NCBI GenBank assembly: GCA_964622305.1
Contig: CAZUPR010000011.1
Location: 1-34,961 of the forward strand
Direction: 5' to 3'
DNA: 34,961 bases
From: SKKY01 sp964622305
GTDB taxonomy: Bacteria > Bacillota > Peptococcia > Peptococcales > SKKY01
Numbering within the stretch: the stretch's first letter is position 1; every line of letters begins with the position of its first letter. A model generated the notes under the pieces. The model saw only the letters and a list, made by a program, of their open reading frames with translations, did no database searches and was not told the DNA's origin. Both the position numbers and the translations under genes were made by a program. Below are positions 23,080 through 31,859 of this stretch, one piece after another.

Positions 23080-25155
23080 TTATTTCATAAGGTCTTTTAA
23101 TTTATCTCCAAAAAGCTCACCAATGTTTACACCAGTTGGCCCTTTGTCGTCCATGATTGTTTCTGTTTCTGCACCCTGGACAACTTCTTCATTTCTTGGT
23201 GCTCTGGCAGGCCTTTTTTCTGCTCTTGGTCTGGCAGCAGCTGGTTCTCTATCCTCTCTTTTAGGCCTTTCTGGTCTTTCAAGAGTTTCTTTGATACTTA
23301 AGTTGATTTTTTTATTATCTGCGTCGATTTCTAAAATCTTAATATCTATTTGATCTCCAATATTTAGGGCATCGCTTACTTTTTCAACCCTCTGCCAGGA
23401 AATTTGTGAAATGTGCACCAGTCCATCAAGACCAGGCTCCAGCTCAACAAAGGCACCGAAATCTGATTGTCTGACAACCTTACCTTTTACAATATCTCCA
23501 GCTTTATAATTGTTATTTACCACAGTCCATGGATCTGGAGTAAGTTTTTTCAGGCTTAGCGCAATTTTGTTAGTTTCTTTGTTTACTGAAAGCAGATAAA
23601 CTTCGATTTCTTGACCTTCTTCTAAAAGATCTGAAGATTTTTCTACCTTGCCCCAACCCATTTCTGAGATATGCAATAAACCTTCAATACCACCAAGATC
23701 AATAAAAGCACCAAAATCAACCAGTTTTTTAACTATGCCTTTTCTGCTTTCTCCTTCTTTCAGAGTATCCCAGATTTTTTCGAGTTCTTTCTCAATAACA
23801 GCTTTTCTGGAAAGAATATACTTTCTATTTTCTGAGTCAGCTTCTTCAACCATAACTTCGATTGTCTGACCAACAAATTGACTTAAATCTTCAACGAAGC
23901 CCACATCAATAAGGGAAGCCGGAATAAAACCTCTGACTCCAACATCAACAAGGATACCGCCTTTAACAGCCTCATAAACAGGAGCGCTAAGGATTTGTCC
24001 CTCTTCTTTAGCTTTTACAAGCTTTTCAATAGCTTCATCTTCTTCTGCTCTTCTTCTGGAAACAATCATGTCACCAGCTTCATTTTCAACCTCAATTATT
24101 TTAACGCTGAACTCATCTCCAACATTAACAAGTTCAGTTAAATCTTCTACTTTTCTAAAGGAGACCTCGCCCGCTTCAAGGATTCCCTCTGTTTTGCTGC
24201 CAACATCAACAAAGGCTCTTTCCTTGTCAACTTGGACAACTTTTCCCAGAACTACTGAACCCCTCTTTGGTAAATTGTTTGCTTCAACTGCTTCTGCCAT
24301 ACCATTCGTCTCTTTAATTTCTTCCATTTCTTCAATGACCTCCTCAATAATCCACTCCGGTGTCGAAGCGCCCGCAGAAATACCTGCATTTTTTACATTT
24401 TTAAACCATTTTTTATCTAAATCCATAGCTTTTTCTACATGATATGTATTTGGGTTTATCTTTTTAGATATTTGAAAAAGCTTCCTGGTGTTAGAACTAT
24501 TTTTACCCCCGATAACTATCATTAAATCTGTCTGGCCAGCCAGGCTAGCTGTTGCTTCCTGCCTTTCTTGAGTGGCCTTACAGATTGTATTAATAATCAC
24601 AGGGTCTTTGTTGATTTTTTTTAAAGCCTCTGAGACTTCAAGGAAATTTTCTTCCTTTTCTGTCGTTTGAGCCAAGAGGCATATCTTATCATCACTTTTT
24701 AGGTCCAAAGCTCCTGACAAATCGCTTGCTCCGCCTATTACTATGGCACGATTACCAGTCCAGCCTGAGACACCTATTATTTCCGGATGATCTGCCTTGC
24801 CAAGAATAAGAACCTTGTAATCCCTTTCCTGATATTCTTTGGCCAGCTTTTGCAGTTTCCTTACAAAAGGGCAAGTAAAATCGAAAACCTCATTACCAGC
24901 TTCCTCAAGCCTTTGAAGATCATCTTCAGCTACTCCGTGAGTCCTGATAATTACTTTTTCGCTAACTATATCTTTAATTTCATCCTTAGGTATTATACCA
25001 TTATTTCTAAGTCTTTCAACTTCAAGGTTATTATGAATTAACTTACCATAAGTAAATATATCTTTCTGACTTTTTAAGGCAATCTTTTCTGATTCTTCAA
25101 CGGCTCTTTTAACACCAAAACAGAATCCGGCCTTATCAGCTCTGATTATTTTCAT
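23080..25155 (-). CDS. ispH: Bifunctional IspH (HMBPP reductase) / ribosomal protein S1 fusion
   Basis: Residues 1-280 are 4-hydroxy-3-methylbut-2-enyl diphosphate reductase (LytB). The three Fe-S cysteines are Cys12 (GFCFGVKRAV), Cys95 (DFTCPFVRK) and Cys192 (TICKATQERQEAT). The substrate histidines are near 41, 73 and 123, with ADHPE. From about 298 on there are four S1 RNA-binding repeats (about 298-368, 385-455, 470-540 and 555-627; for example KKLVDFGAFIDLGGIEGLLHISEM). A charged Pro/Arg/Ala/Glu-rich tail of about 60 residues follows. This fusion is known from Clostridia and relatives; the reason for it is not. ATG 25155 overlaps the plsC end by 20 bases. Confidence 0.96.
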   Translation of the reverse strand: MKIIRADKAGFCFGVKRAVEESEKIALKSQKDIFTYGKLIHNNLEVERLRNNGIIPKDEIKDIVSEKVIIRTHGVAEDDLQRLEEAGNEVFDFTCPFVRKLQKLAKEYQERDYKVLILGKADHPEIIGVSGWTGNRAIVIGGASDLSGALDLKSDDKICLLAQTTEKEENFLEVSEALKKINKDPVIINTICKATQERQEATASLAGQTDLMIVIGGKNSSNTRKLFQISKKINPNTYHVEKAMDLDKKWFKNVKNAGISAGASTPEWIIEEVIEEMEEIKETNGMAEAVEANNLPKRGSVVLGKVVQVDKERAFVDVGSKTEGILEAGEVSFRKVEDLTELVNVGDEFSVKIIEVENEAGDMIVSRRRAEEDEAIEKLVKAKEEGQILSAPVYEAVKGGILVDVGVRGFIPASLIDVGFVEDLSQFVGQTIEVMVEEADSENRKYILSRKAVIEKELEKIWDTLKEGESRKGIVKKLVDFGAFIDLGGIEGLLHISEMGWGKVEKSSDLLEEGQEIEVYLLSVNKETNKIALSLKKLTPDPWTVVNNNYKAGDIVKGKVVRQSDFGAFVELEPGLDGLVHISQISWQRVEKVSDALNIGDQIDIKILEIDADNKKINLSIKETLERPERPKREDREPAAARPRAEKRPARAPRNEEVVQGAETETIMDDKGPTGVNIGELFGDKLKDLMK

Positions 25156-25750
25156 TTTGATTATTTAGAAGATTTATTATTTGGTCACGCAGCAAGTCTG
25201 TAAAATCTTCCAGCTCCTTTGAAGATATTTTGCCCTCATAAAGGTCTGTAACTTTTAAGGGTTGGCCAATAGTAAAAGTGACCTTGTTAAAAAAACCTGG
25301 CTTTATCTTGTTAGTCCCCTTAATGGCGACAGGTAAAACTTGCAGGTCAGCAGATTTAGAAAAAAAAGCTGCTCCTCCATGAAAAGGAAGCAAGATTTCC
25401 TGGCTGCGGTTTCTGGTCCCCTCAGGAAAAAGGGCTAAAATTTTCCCGTCCTTTAAATAATTTAGGGATTCTTTTACGGCCTTCCGGTCTGATTCGCCCC
25501 TTCTTACGGCTATCATTTCAACAGACTTTAAAACCCAGCCCACAAAAAAGACCTTGAAAAGTTCTTCTTTTGCCATAAAAAAAAGTCTCTTTTCCCATTT
25601 CATTGCCAGAAGCAAGGGATCAAAATTGCTAAGATGGTTAGCTACAATTATATAGTTTTTATCCTTAGGAATATTCTCTTCATTTATAATGTCCATTTTT
25701 ATAAATGGGCGAAAAAGAAAATTTAATACAATATAGAGAAATCTATACAT
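25136..25750 (-). CDS. plsC: 1-acyl-sn-glycerol-3-phosphate acyltransferase
   Basis: It makes phosphatidic acid at the membrane. 204 residues. The acyltransferase block I NHLSNFD has His39 and Asp44, and block III FPEGTRN lies at 108-114. A hydrophobic N-terminus (YRFLYIVLNFLFRPF) anchors it. The frame is open upstream to 25810 inside cmk, but ATG 25750 with GAGGGAG six bases ahead is the real start. It overlaps the cmk stop by 8 bases (ATGTATAG). Confidence 0.95.
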   Translation of the reverse strand: MYRFLYIVLNFLFRPFIKMDIINEENIPKDKNYIIVANHLSNFDPLLLAMKWEKRLFFMAKEELFKVFFVGWVLKSVEMIAVRRGESDRKAVKESLNYLKDGKILALFPEGTRNRSQEILLPFHGGAAFFSKSADLQVLPVAIKGTNKIKPGFFNKVTFTIGQPLKVTDLYEGKISSKELEDFTDLLRDQIINLLNNQNENNQS

Positions 25751-26426
25751 AACTGGCTCCCTCGGTTTTATCTTTAATAATCTCCAACAGCCTCTCAATA
25801 ACCTGATCAAAATTTAAATGGCTTGTATCCAAAATAATGGCATCTTCAGCTGCCTTTAAGGGAGAGACGTCCCTGTTTTCATCCATGTAGTCTCTTTCTT
25901 TTATGGAGAGCAGGACCTGGTCATAATCTGCCTCAAGGCCTTTTGATTCCATCTCTAAAAATCGTCTGCGGGCCCTCTCTTCAGCAGAAGCCGTTAAGAA
26001 AATTTTAACTCTGGCCTGGGGCAAAACAACAGAGCCAATATCTCTGCCATCCATGACTATATTTTGCTGGCTGGCCAGGCTCCTTTGTTTTTCAACCATT
26101 ATTTCCCTAATTTCTTTTATAGATGAAACCAAAGAGACCACCTTACTTACTTCCGGGCTTCTAATCTCTTCGCTTACCTTTTTTCCAGCTAAAAATATTT
26201 CTTCCTTACCATCTATAATCTGATAGGAGAGATCAAAGTTTTTTGCTTCCTCAATAACTTCCTGACTTGCCCTGGGGTCAATCCCCTTCATTAGTACCTG
26301 ATAGGTTAAAGCCCTGTACATAGCGCCTGTATCAAGGTAAATGTAGTTTAAGATTTTAGCAAGTTCAACTGCCGTGGTGCTTTTACCTACGCCTGCAGGA
26401 CCGTCTATCGCAATTTGAGTATTCAT
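25743..26426 (-). CDS. cmk: Cytidylate kinase
   Basis: It phosphorylates CMP and dCMP. 227 residues. The P-loop GPAGVGKST is at 9-17, followed by YLDTGAMYRALTY, the CMP-specific insert (residues 60-95), DGRDIGSVVLP, and the LID segment RARRRFLEM. It follows the HutP-like gene by 14 bases, with AAGGAGAG before ATG 26426, and overlaps plsC. Confidence 0.97.
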   Translation of the reverse strand: MNTQIAIDGPAGVGKSTTAVELAKILNYIYLDTGAMYRALTYQVLMKGIDPRASQEVIEEAKNFDLSYQIIDGKEEIFLAGKKVSEEIRSPEVSKVVSLVSSIKEIREIMVEKQRSLASQQNIVMDGRDIGSVVLPQARVKIFLTASAEERARRRFLEMESKGLEADYDQVLLSIKERDYMDENRDVSPLKAAEDAIILDTSHLNFDQVIERLLEIIKDKTEGASYV

Positions 26427-26440
26427 TTTTTCTCTCCTTT

Positions 26441-26866
26441 TTATGCAATGGTTCTATGAGCAAGACCAATCGAAACCTCGTCCAAATGTAAGAGGCCTAT
26501 TCCTAAAAAGACACATACACTGATATGGTCATCATATCTGGCAATACCCACTTTACCACCAACATTTAAACCTATGGCCTTAGGCATTATTTGTGACAGA
26601 GCTTCACGGGCAGCACCAGCAACGGCTCCTTCTTCTGAATGTATATCTCTGATTACATTTTCCCTCTTAGCCGCTACAGTAGTTCTTTCTATAATTTTTT
26701 TTACCGAAGCTAAATAATCTCCGCCAAAATCAACCGCCGCAGTTTTTACATTTAACTTTGTATAATAATCTTTTTTTGCAGCTTCTTCTTCACGGCTCTC
26801 TGTCAAAGCCATTTTTATAGCAATGGATGCTATTTTTTTGCTGCCAAAACTAGTTTTATCTGGCAC
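26441..26866 (-). CDS. HutP-family RNA-binding regulator homologue
   Basis: This 141-residue protein resembles HutP, the histidine- and Mg-dependent antiterminator of Bacillus hut operons. The C-terminal half AAREALSQIMPKAIGLNVGGKVGIARYDDHISVCVFLGIGLLHLDEVSIGLAHRTIA has the HutP fold signature, with conserved His residues in LLHLDE and LAHR that could hold metal. There are no histidine-utilisation genes nearby; this cmk-linked clostridial branch has no defined role known to me. The start is GTG 26866, five bases after AGGTGA; the GTG at 26875 lies in the ribosome site itself. It heads the hutP-cmk-plsC-ispH unit. Confidence 0.85.
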   Translation of the reverse strand: MPDKTSFGSKKIASIAIKMALTESREEEAAKKDYYTKLNVKTAAVDFGGDYLASVKKIIERTTVAAKRENVIRDIHSEEGAVAGAAREALSQIMPKAIGLNVGGKVGIARYDDHISVCVFLGIGLLHLDEVSIGLAHRTIA

Positions 26867-26891
26867 TCTTTTCACCTCATTTTATACAAAA

Positions 26892-26920
26892 AGTATAACT
26901 TACCAGAAGGGGTAAATCAA
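26892..26920 (-). promoter_or_regulatory. Predicted promoter of the hutP-like-cmk-plsC-ispH operon
   Basis: TTGATT (26920-26915) and TATACT (26897-26892), 17-base spacer, minus strand. The TGA in the -35 box is the baiN stop codon. A small inverted repeat, TTATAC/GTATAA (26882-26898, 5-base spacer), overlaps the -10 and could be an operator. Confidence 0.7.
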
Positions 26921-28152
26921 ACATTAGAACCTGCCAACCAGCCTGTGGAGAAGGCTTCCTGGAGGTTGTAGCCACCTGTCTGAGCATCTAAATCCAAAAG
27001 CTCTCCTGCAAAGAAAAGACCTGGGTAAAGACGGGATTCCATAGTTTGTGGATTAACCTCTTTTAGTGAAATACCACCCGCGGTTATGATAGCCTCTTCA
27101 ATAGGCCTGACACCAGAAATCCTCACTGGGAAGTTCTTTAAAAGAAGCAAAATTTTTCTTCTTTCCTGCTTGCTTATTTGATTTATTGTCTTTTCTGGAT
27201 CTATCTCGCTCATTTTTATAAATAAAGGAATAAGTTTCCTGGGCAGAAGATCATCAAGGGCATTTTTGTATTGCTTGTTAATATATTTTTCAAAATCTCT
27301 CATTAGCCGGCGGTCCAGATCCTCTTCTGAAAGGGCTGGTTTTAAGTCTATAAGAGCTTCTACCTTAACAGGCATTCCTTCCTTCTCTTTAGCCAGTGCT
27401 TCTACAACTAATTTACTTAAGGTAAGAACAAGAGGACCTGAAATTCCAAAATGGGTAAAAATCATCTCCCCAAATTCCTGTCCTTTGATCTTGCCATCTA
27501 TTTTAATTTTTAAAAGCACATTTCTGAGGGAAAGTCCCATTAATTCTTTAATCTCCGCCTGATCAGTTTCTAAGGGTACTAAATAGGGCAAAAGATGAGT
27601 AAGTTTATGGCCCAAAGCTCTGGCAAAAATATAACCATCACCAGTAGAACCTGTTGCCGGATAAGATTTACCTCCGGTTGCTATAATGAGAGCGTCAAAA
27701 ATTTCCTTGTCTTGATTGAAGGTAAGTTCAAACTTCCCCTGATCAGTTAAATTGATTTTTCTCACTCTGGTGTTTTTTAAAAGATTAACTTCTTTCTTGA
27801 TTAATTCTTTTTCTAAGAGCTTTAATACATCTAAAGATTTATCTGAGGATGGAAAAACCCTCTTACCTCTTTCCACCTTAAGTGGCAAGCCTCTTTCTTC
27901 AAAAAAATCCATAAGATCTTTATTAGAGAAAAAATTAAGGGCAGAATAAAGAAAACGCCCATTTCTTCCAAAAGCTTCTATAATTTCAGCCTGGCTGCCG
28001 GCGTTGGTGATATTACACCTTCCCTTGCCAGTAATAAGGAGTTTTTTTCCTAAGATATTGTTTTTTTCAAAGAGAAAGACTTCAGATCTCTCTGAAGCAG
28101 AAAGAGCCGCCATCATCCCGGCAGGTCCGCCACCAATTATAGCTGTTTTCAT
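26917..28152 (-). CDS. BaiN/HI0933-family NAD(P)/FAD-dependent oxidoreductase
   Basis: Flavoprotein of 411 residues. The N-terminal FAD fold TAIIGGGPAGMMAALSAS is followed by EKNNILGKKLLITGKGRCNITN, the family hallmark. IATGGKSYPATGSTGDGY lies in the middle. The C-terminal TAGGISLKEVNPQTMESRLYPGLFFAGELLDLDAQTGGYNLQEAFSTGWLAG closes the FAD site. BaiN enzymes act in bile-acid dehydroxylation in gut clostridia, but most members have unknown substrates and this name should not be read as function. It overlaps the pseudouridine synthase by ATGA. Confidence 0.92.
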   Translation of the reverse strand: MKTAIIGGGPAGMMAALSASERSEVFLFEKNNILGKKLLITGKGRCNITNAGSQAEIIEAFGRNGRFLYSALNFFSNKDLMDFFEERGLPLKVERGKRVFPSSDKSLDVLKLLEKELIKKEVNLLKNTRVRKINLTDQGKFELTFNQDKEIFDALIIATGGKSYPATGSTGDGYIFARALGHKLTHLLPYLVPLETDQAEIKELMGLSLRNVLLKIKIDGKIKGQEFGEMIFTHFGISGPLVLTLSKLVVEALAKEKEGMPVKVEALIDLKPALSEEDLDRRLMRDFEKYINKQYKNALDDLLPRKLIPLFIKMSEIDPEKTINQISKQERRKILLLLKNFPVRISGVRPIEEAIITAGGISLKEVNPQTMESRLYPGLFFAGELLDLDAQTGGYNLQEAFSTGWLAGSNV

Positions 28153-28898
28153 CTTTTAAACTTCCTCTTATCTGCTCTAAATGGGGCCTTTATCATCAAA
28201 AGTTTATTTATATCATCTTCATTTAATCTTTTGAATTTTCCTTGAGCTAGTTTTCCCATGGTCAAATGTCCTATTTGAATTCTTTCCAGCTTGGCCACTG
28301 GATGACCTAACTCCTCAAACATTCTTCTGATCTGCCTCTTTTTACCCTCTTGAATTTCCACTTCCATTAAAGAGGTTGACCTGGCTTTCCTTATCAATTT
28401 AATTTTTGCAGGGGCAGTCTTGCCATCTTCAAGTTCCAAGCCCTGGCTAAATTTTTCCAAAGATTCCTGGCTGGGATAACCGTAGACCCAAACATGATAA
28501 ATTTTTTTTATTTCATTTTTGGGATGCATAATCTTATCAGCCAGATATCCATCATTAGTTAAAATCAACATACCCTCTGATTCGTAATCTAAGCGCCCAA
28601 CAGGATATAGACGGGGAAACTTATCTGGAAGTAAATCTAAAACTGTTTTTCTTCCCTGAGGGTCAGTTACGCTTGAGATTATCTCTTTAGGTTTATTCAT
28701 AATTAATACAATCTTTTTTTCTCTTTTTTCAACCTTGGCGCCTTCAAATTCCACCAGATCTGTTTCTGGGTCTATTTTAAAGCCAAGTTCCCTGACTATT
28801 TGGCCATTTACTTTAACCTTACCTTCCAAAATTAATTCTTCGCATTTTCTTCTGGAGGCAATGCCAGCATTAGCCAAATATTTTTGTAGTCTTTCCAA
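28149..28898 (-). CDS. rluB: Ribosomal large subunit pseudouridine synthase (RluB/RsuA family)
   Basis: It isomerises a uridine in rRNA. 249 residues. An N-terminal S4 RNA-binding domain (RLQKYLANAGIASRRKCEELILEGKVKVNG) is followed by the catalytic motif PVGRLDYESEGMLILTNDG, with Asp104 as nucleophile, and KKRQIRRMFEELGHPVAKLERIQIG. The start is TTG 28898, seven bases after GGGTGG; no ATG exists near it. It sits after scpB, a common Firmicute order. The exact target uridine is assumed from family placement. Confidence 0.93.
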   Translation of the reverse strand: MERLQKYLANAGIASRRKCEELILEGKVKVNGQIVRELGFKIDPETDLVEFEGAKVEKREKKIVLIMNKPKEIISSVTDPQGRKTVLDLLPDKFPRLYPVGRLDYESEGMLILTNDGYLADKIMHPKNEIKKIYHVWVYGYPSQESLEKFSQGLELEDGKTAPAKIKLIRKARSTSLMEVEIQEGKKRQIRRMFEELGHPVAKLERIQIGHLTMGKLAQGKFKRLNEDDINKLLMIKAPFRADKRKFKR

Positions 28899-28918
28899 TC
28901 TATATCCACCCTGTCTCT

Positions 28919-29428
28919 TTAATCTTTAATCTCAGGCAGTTCTTTTAAAGAATTTATACCAAAATACATAAGAAACTCTCTGGTTGTAACATAAATAGAA
29001 GGCCTGCCTGGTGCCTCTTTTTTTCCCGCCTCTTTTATCAAACCTTTTTCTGTTAAATTTGCAACAATTTTGTCAGAATTTACTCCTCTTACTCTCTCAA
29101 TCTCAGCCCTGGTTACAGGTTGCTGGTAGGCCACAATAGCAAGAGTTTCTAAGGCAGCATTAGAAAGAGAACTGTATTTTGGTTTGTAAAGCTGTCTTAC
29201 ATAATCGGCCATCTCAGGCTCTATAACATAAAGATAGCCACCGGCAATTTTTTTCAATTTAAAGCCCGTGGTCCTGTCTTGATATTCTTGTATTAATTCC
29301 TGGGCCAGCTCTCTGGCTTCTGCAGGCTTTATCTCCAAAAGCTGGGCCAATTTTTTTTCGTCCAGAGGTTCGGAGCTGACAAAGAGTAAACTCTCCATAG
29401 CTTGTTTAGTTTTTTCTTTAAAGAGCAT
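28919..29428 (-). CDS. scpB: Segregation and condensation protein B
   Basis: Winged-helix partner of ScpA in the SMC condensin complex. 169 residues. Markers are LLFVSSEPLDEKKLAQLL and YSSLSNAALETLAIVAYQQPVTRAEIERVRGVNSDKIVANLTEKGLI, the second WH domain with its diagnostic IVAYQQPVTRAEIE. GRPSIYVTTREFLMYFGINSL follows. ATG 29428 is 3 bases from the scpA stop. Confidence 0.96.
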   Translation of the reverse strand: MLFKEKTKQAMESLLFVSSEPLDEKKLAQLLEIKPAEARELAQELIQEYQDRTTGFKLKKIAGGYLYVIEPEMADYVRQLYKPKYSSLSNAALETLAIVAYQQPVTRAEIERVRGVNSDKIVANLTEKGLIKEAGKKEAPGRPSIYVTTREFLMYFGINSLKELPEIKD

Positions 29429-29431
29429 TAC

Positions 29432-30178
29432 TTATCTTTCCTCCTGAAAGGGAAGTATATATATTTCCGCAAATTGACCATTCTGCACAAAACGTACTTT
29501 TCTGTTCTTGATTAGTTCCAAGAGAGCCAGAAAAGTAATTATTATCCTGGCCCTGGTCCTTTCCTCCAGAAAAAAATCTGTAAACCTAAGCCCTGTTCTT
29601 TCCTTGTTAACCTTATAAAGTATTTGATCTATGGTATCCCGGATAGAGTATTCTTCTCTGACAATCTCTATGACAGGTTCGACCTCTCTTACATTCTTTA
29701 AAAGTTCCCTAAAAGCTCTGGAAAGTTCATTTATATCACAATCAGCCAGTAAATCCTGACTAACATACTCTTCAATTATCTTTCCTTCATCGATTTCCCT
29801 AAAGGTAAATTGAGCAATTTCTTCCCTTTTCTCTTTAAGACTGGCCACAATTTCCTTATACTTTTTATATTGGGCTAGTTGCCTGAAAAGGTCTTCTTCA
29901 AAATTAGCCAAATCTTCTTCATCTTCTAAATCATCTTGATGGACAGGAAGAAGCCTTCTCACCTTTATTTGTAACATTCTGGCTGCCATTACTAAAAAGT
30001 CACTGGCTAAATCCAAATTAATTGCCTGGGCATCATAGATATATTGAAGATACTGGTCAGTTATTTGAGCCAGCTTTACCTCATAAATATCCAGTTCCTG
30101 TTCTTCAATTAAGTGAAGAAGCAAATCCAAAGGACCTTCAAATTGTTCAATTCTAACCTTAAAGCCAGCATTTTCCAT
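29432..30178 (-). CDS. scpA: Segregation and condensation protein A (kleisin)
   Basis: Kleisin subunit bridging the SMC heads. The N-terminal FEGPLDLLLHLIEEQELDIYEVKLAQITDQYL contacts the SMC neck. The middle is acidic and helical, and the C-terminal winged helix is FLALLELIKNRKVRFVQNGQFAEIYI. The frame is open upstream to 30232 inside trpS, but ATG 30178 gives the family N-terminus (MENAGFKVRIEQFEGPLDLL) and 248 residues. It starts 5 bases past the trpS stop. Confidence 0.96.
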   Translation of the reverse strand: MENAGFKVRIEQFEGPLDLLLHLIEEQELDIYEVKLAQITDQYLQYIYDAQAINLDLASDFLVMAARMLQIKVRRLLPVHQDDLEDEEDLANFEEDLFRQLAQYKKYKEIVASLKEKREEIAQFTFREIDEGKIIEEYVSQDLLADCDINELSRAFRELLKNVREVEPVIEIVREEYSIRDTIDQILYKVNKERTGLRFTDFFLEERTRARIIITFLALLELIKNRKVRFVQNGQFAEIYILPFQEER

Positions 30179-30183
30179 TCTTT

Positions 30184-31170
30184 TTATACACCCAAAATAT
30201 CTCTGACTTCTAACAGAGTTTCTTCTGCACACATTCTGGCTTTTTCATTGCCAGCCTGAAGGATTTCGTCTACAAGTTTCTCATTTACAGCAAATTCTGC
30301 TCTTTTTTCCCAGATGGGTTGTAAGAAAGCAGTAAGTTTTTCTGCCAGTTTCTTTTTACACTGAACACAGCCAATTTGTCCCTTGCGACACAAATCACCA
30401 ATTTCGGCTGCTTCTTCTTTGTTATATATCTTCTGATAACTATAAACAACACAAATATCGGGATTGCCAGGGTCATCCTTTTTAATTCTGGCTGGATCCG
30501 TAATCATTTGCCTTACCTTTTCCATCAACTCTTTTTCATTACTGTTAATGGGGATATAGTTATTATAACTCTTAGACATTTTTCTTTTATCAATACCAGG
30601 AACCATTGGAATTTCAGATAAAAGTGCTTTTGGCTCTGGGAAAACCTCTTTACCATAAAGGTGGTTAAAGCGTCTGGCCAATTCTCTGGTCAGTTCCAGG
30701 TGAGGAAGCTGGTCTTCGCCAACTGGTACAGCCTCAGCCTTATAAACAAGAATATCTGCTGACATTAAAAGAGGATAGCCTAAAAAACCATAAGTGGTTA
30801 TATTCTTCCCTTCTTTGGATAACTGCTGGAGCTGATCCTTATAAGTAGGTACTCTCTCCAGCCAGGATAGAGGCATAAGCATAGAAAGCAAAAGATGAAG
30901 CTCAGCGTGTTGTTTGACCTGGGATTGAATCATAATAGAAGATTTATTGGGGTTCAGGCCAGCTGAAAGCCAGTCTAAAACCATCTCTCGGCCATATTTT
31001 CTTATTTGAGAAGGATCCTCATAGGAAGTTGTTAAAGCATGTAAATCTACAACCCCATATATACAATCATAATCTTCCTGAAGGCGAATCCAGTTTTCCA
31101 AAACGCTCAGGTGTCCTATGTGGAGATCACCAGTTGGTCTCATCCCGCTGAAAACTCTTTTTTTGCTCAT
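30184..31170 (-). CDS. trpS: Tryptophan-tRNA ligase
   Basis: Class I aminoacyl-tRNA synthetase, 328 residues. The HIGH motif appears in MRPTGDLHIGHLSVLENW (residues 17-20). KMSKS appears in GIDKRKMSKSYNNYI, and PVGEDQLPHLELTRELARRFN is present. It also has CRKGQIGCVQCKKKLAEK near 275. The leader between the protease stop and ATG 31170 is 32 bases with GGGTGG, too short for a T-box. Confidence 0.97.
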   Translation of the reverse strand: MSKKRVFSGMRPTGDLHIGHLSVLENWIRLQEDYDCIYGVVDLHALTTSYEDPSQIRKYGREMVLDWLSAGLNPNKSSIMIQSQVKQHAELHLLLSMLMPLSWLERVPTYKDQLQQLSKEGKNITTYGFLGYPLLMSADILVYKAEAVPVGEDQLPHLELTRELARRFNHLYGKEVFPEPKALLSEIPMVPGIDKRKMSKSYNNYIPINSNEKELMEKVRQMITDPARIKKDDPGNPDICVVYSYQKIYNKEEAAEIGDLCRKGQIGCVQCKKKLAEKLTAFLQPIWEKRAEFAVNEKLVDEILQAGNEKARMCAEETLLEVRDILGV

Positions 31171-31202
31171 TTTTATACCACCCTTTTTTTAGTTTCCCTG
31201 TA

Positions 31203-31859
31203 TTAAAAGCCCAGGCTGGCTATGAAATAAACAAAATCTAAAATCAAATTTGCAATAGGCTGAACCAAATATTTGGTAAAACCGGTTATAACCAAAAGCA
31301 TTAGAATCAAGAAGCCCTTATCTTCTATTTGCATATACTTATAATAAGCCTGGTCTGATAAAAAGGCTCCCAAAATCTTTGAACCATCCAAAGGTGGAAC
31401 AGGTAACATATTAAAGGCTGCTAAAAATACATTTATCATAATTAAATAAGAAAAAAAAGTATAGAGATATTGGCTCTTAAAATATTGGCCAAAATGCAAG
31501 AAAATAATAGCTGTCAAAGTAGCCATGGCGATGTTTGAAGCAGGTCCTGCCAGAGCTACATACATCATCTTTTTTCGCATTGCCTTTGAGTATGACTCTC
31601 CTCCATCAGTCTCAATATTGAAATTATAGGGGTTAACCTGAACTGGTTTGGCCCAGCCAAAACCAACTACTGCCAGTAGTATGGCCCCCATAGGGTCTAA
31701 ATGGCGGATAGGATTCAAAGTAAGGCGGCCGCTCATCCTTGGAGTTGGATCGCCAAAACGGTCTGCTACAAGACCGTGAGATAATTCATGAATTGTTATT
31801 GAAATTAAAACCACAGGGATTATTACAAGGAAAGTTGTCAGAGAAAAATTATTCAGTAT
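31203..31859 (-). CDS. Site-2 protease (M50) family membrane protein, probable AUA start
   Basis: Membrane metalloprotease-like protein with several hydrophobic helices. The zinc motif is ITIHELSHGLVADRFGDPTPRMSGRLTLNPIRHLDPMG (HExxH within the first helix). The second metal ligand is in AFNMLPVPPLDGSKIL (NxxPxxPLDG). The only conventional start, GTG 31814, leaves just eight residues before HExxH and removes half of the first helix. Upstream, GGAGGG lies 7 bases before ATA 31859-31857 (with CTG next). From there the protein begins xLNNFSLTTFLVIIPVVLISITIHE, which matches family length. An in-frame TAA closes the frame further upstream. Substrate unknown; members without an extra PDZ domain are common in Firmicutes. 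Confidence 0.9.
   Translation of the reverse strand: MLNNFSLTTFLVIIPVVLISITIHELSHGLVADRFGDPTPRMSGRLTLNPIRHLDPMGAILLAVVGFGWAKPVQVNPYNFNIETDGGESYSKAMRKKMMYVALAGPASNIAMATLTAIIFLHFGQYFKSQYLYTFFSYLIMINVFLAAFNMLPVPPLDGSKILGAFLSDQAYYKYMQIEDKGFLILMLLVITGFTKYLVQPIANLILDFVYFIASLGF

Noticed and set aside
31171..31202. T-box leader before trpS
   Set aside because: Only 32 bases separate the genes, far too little for a T-box.
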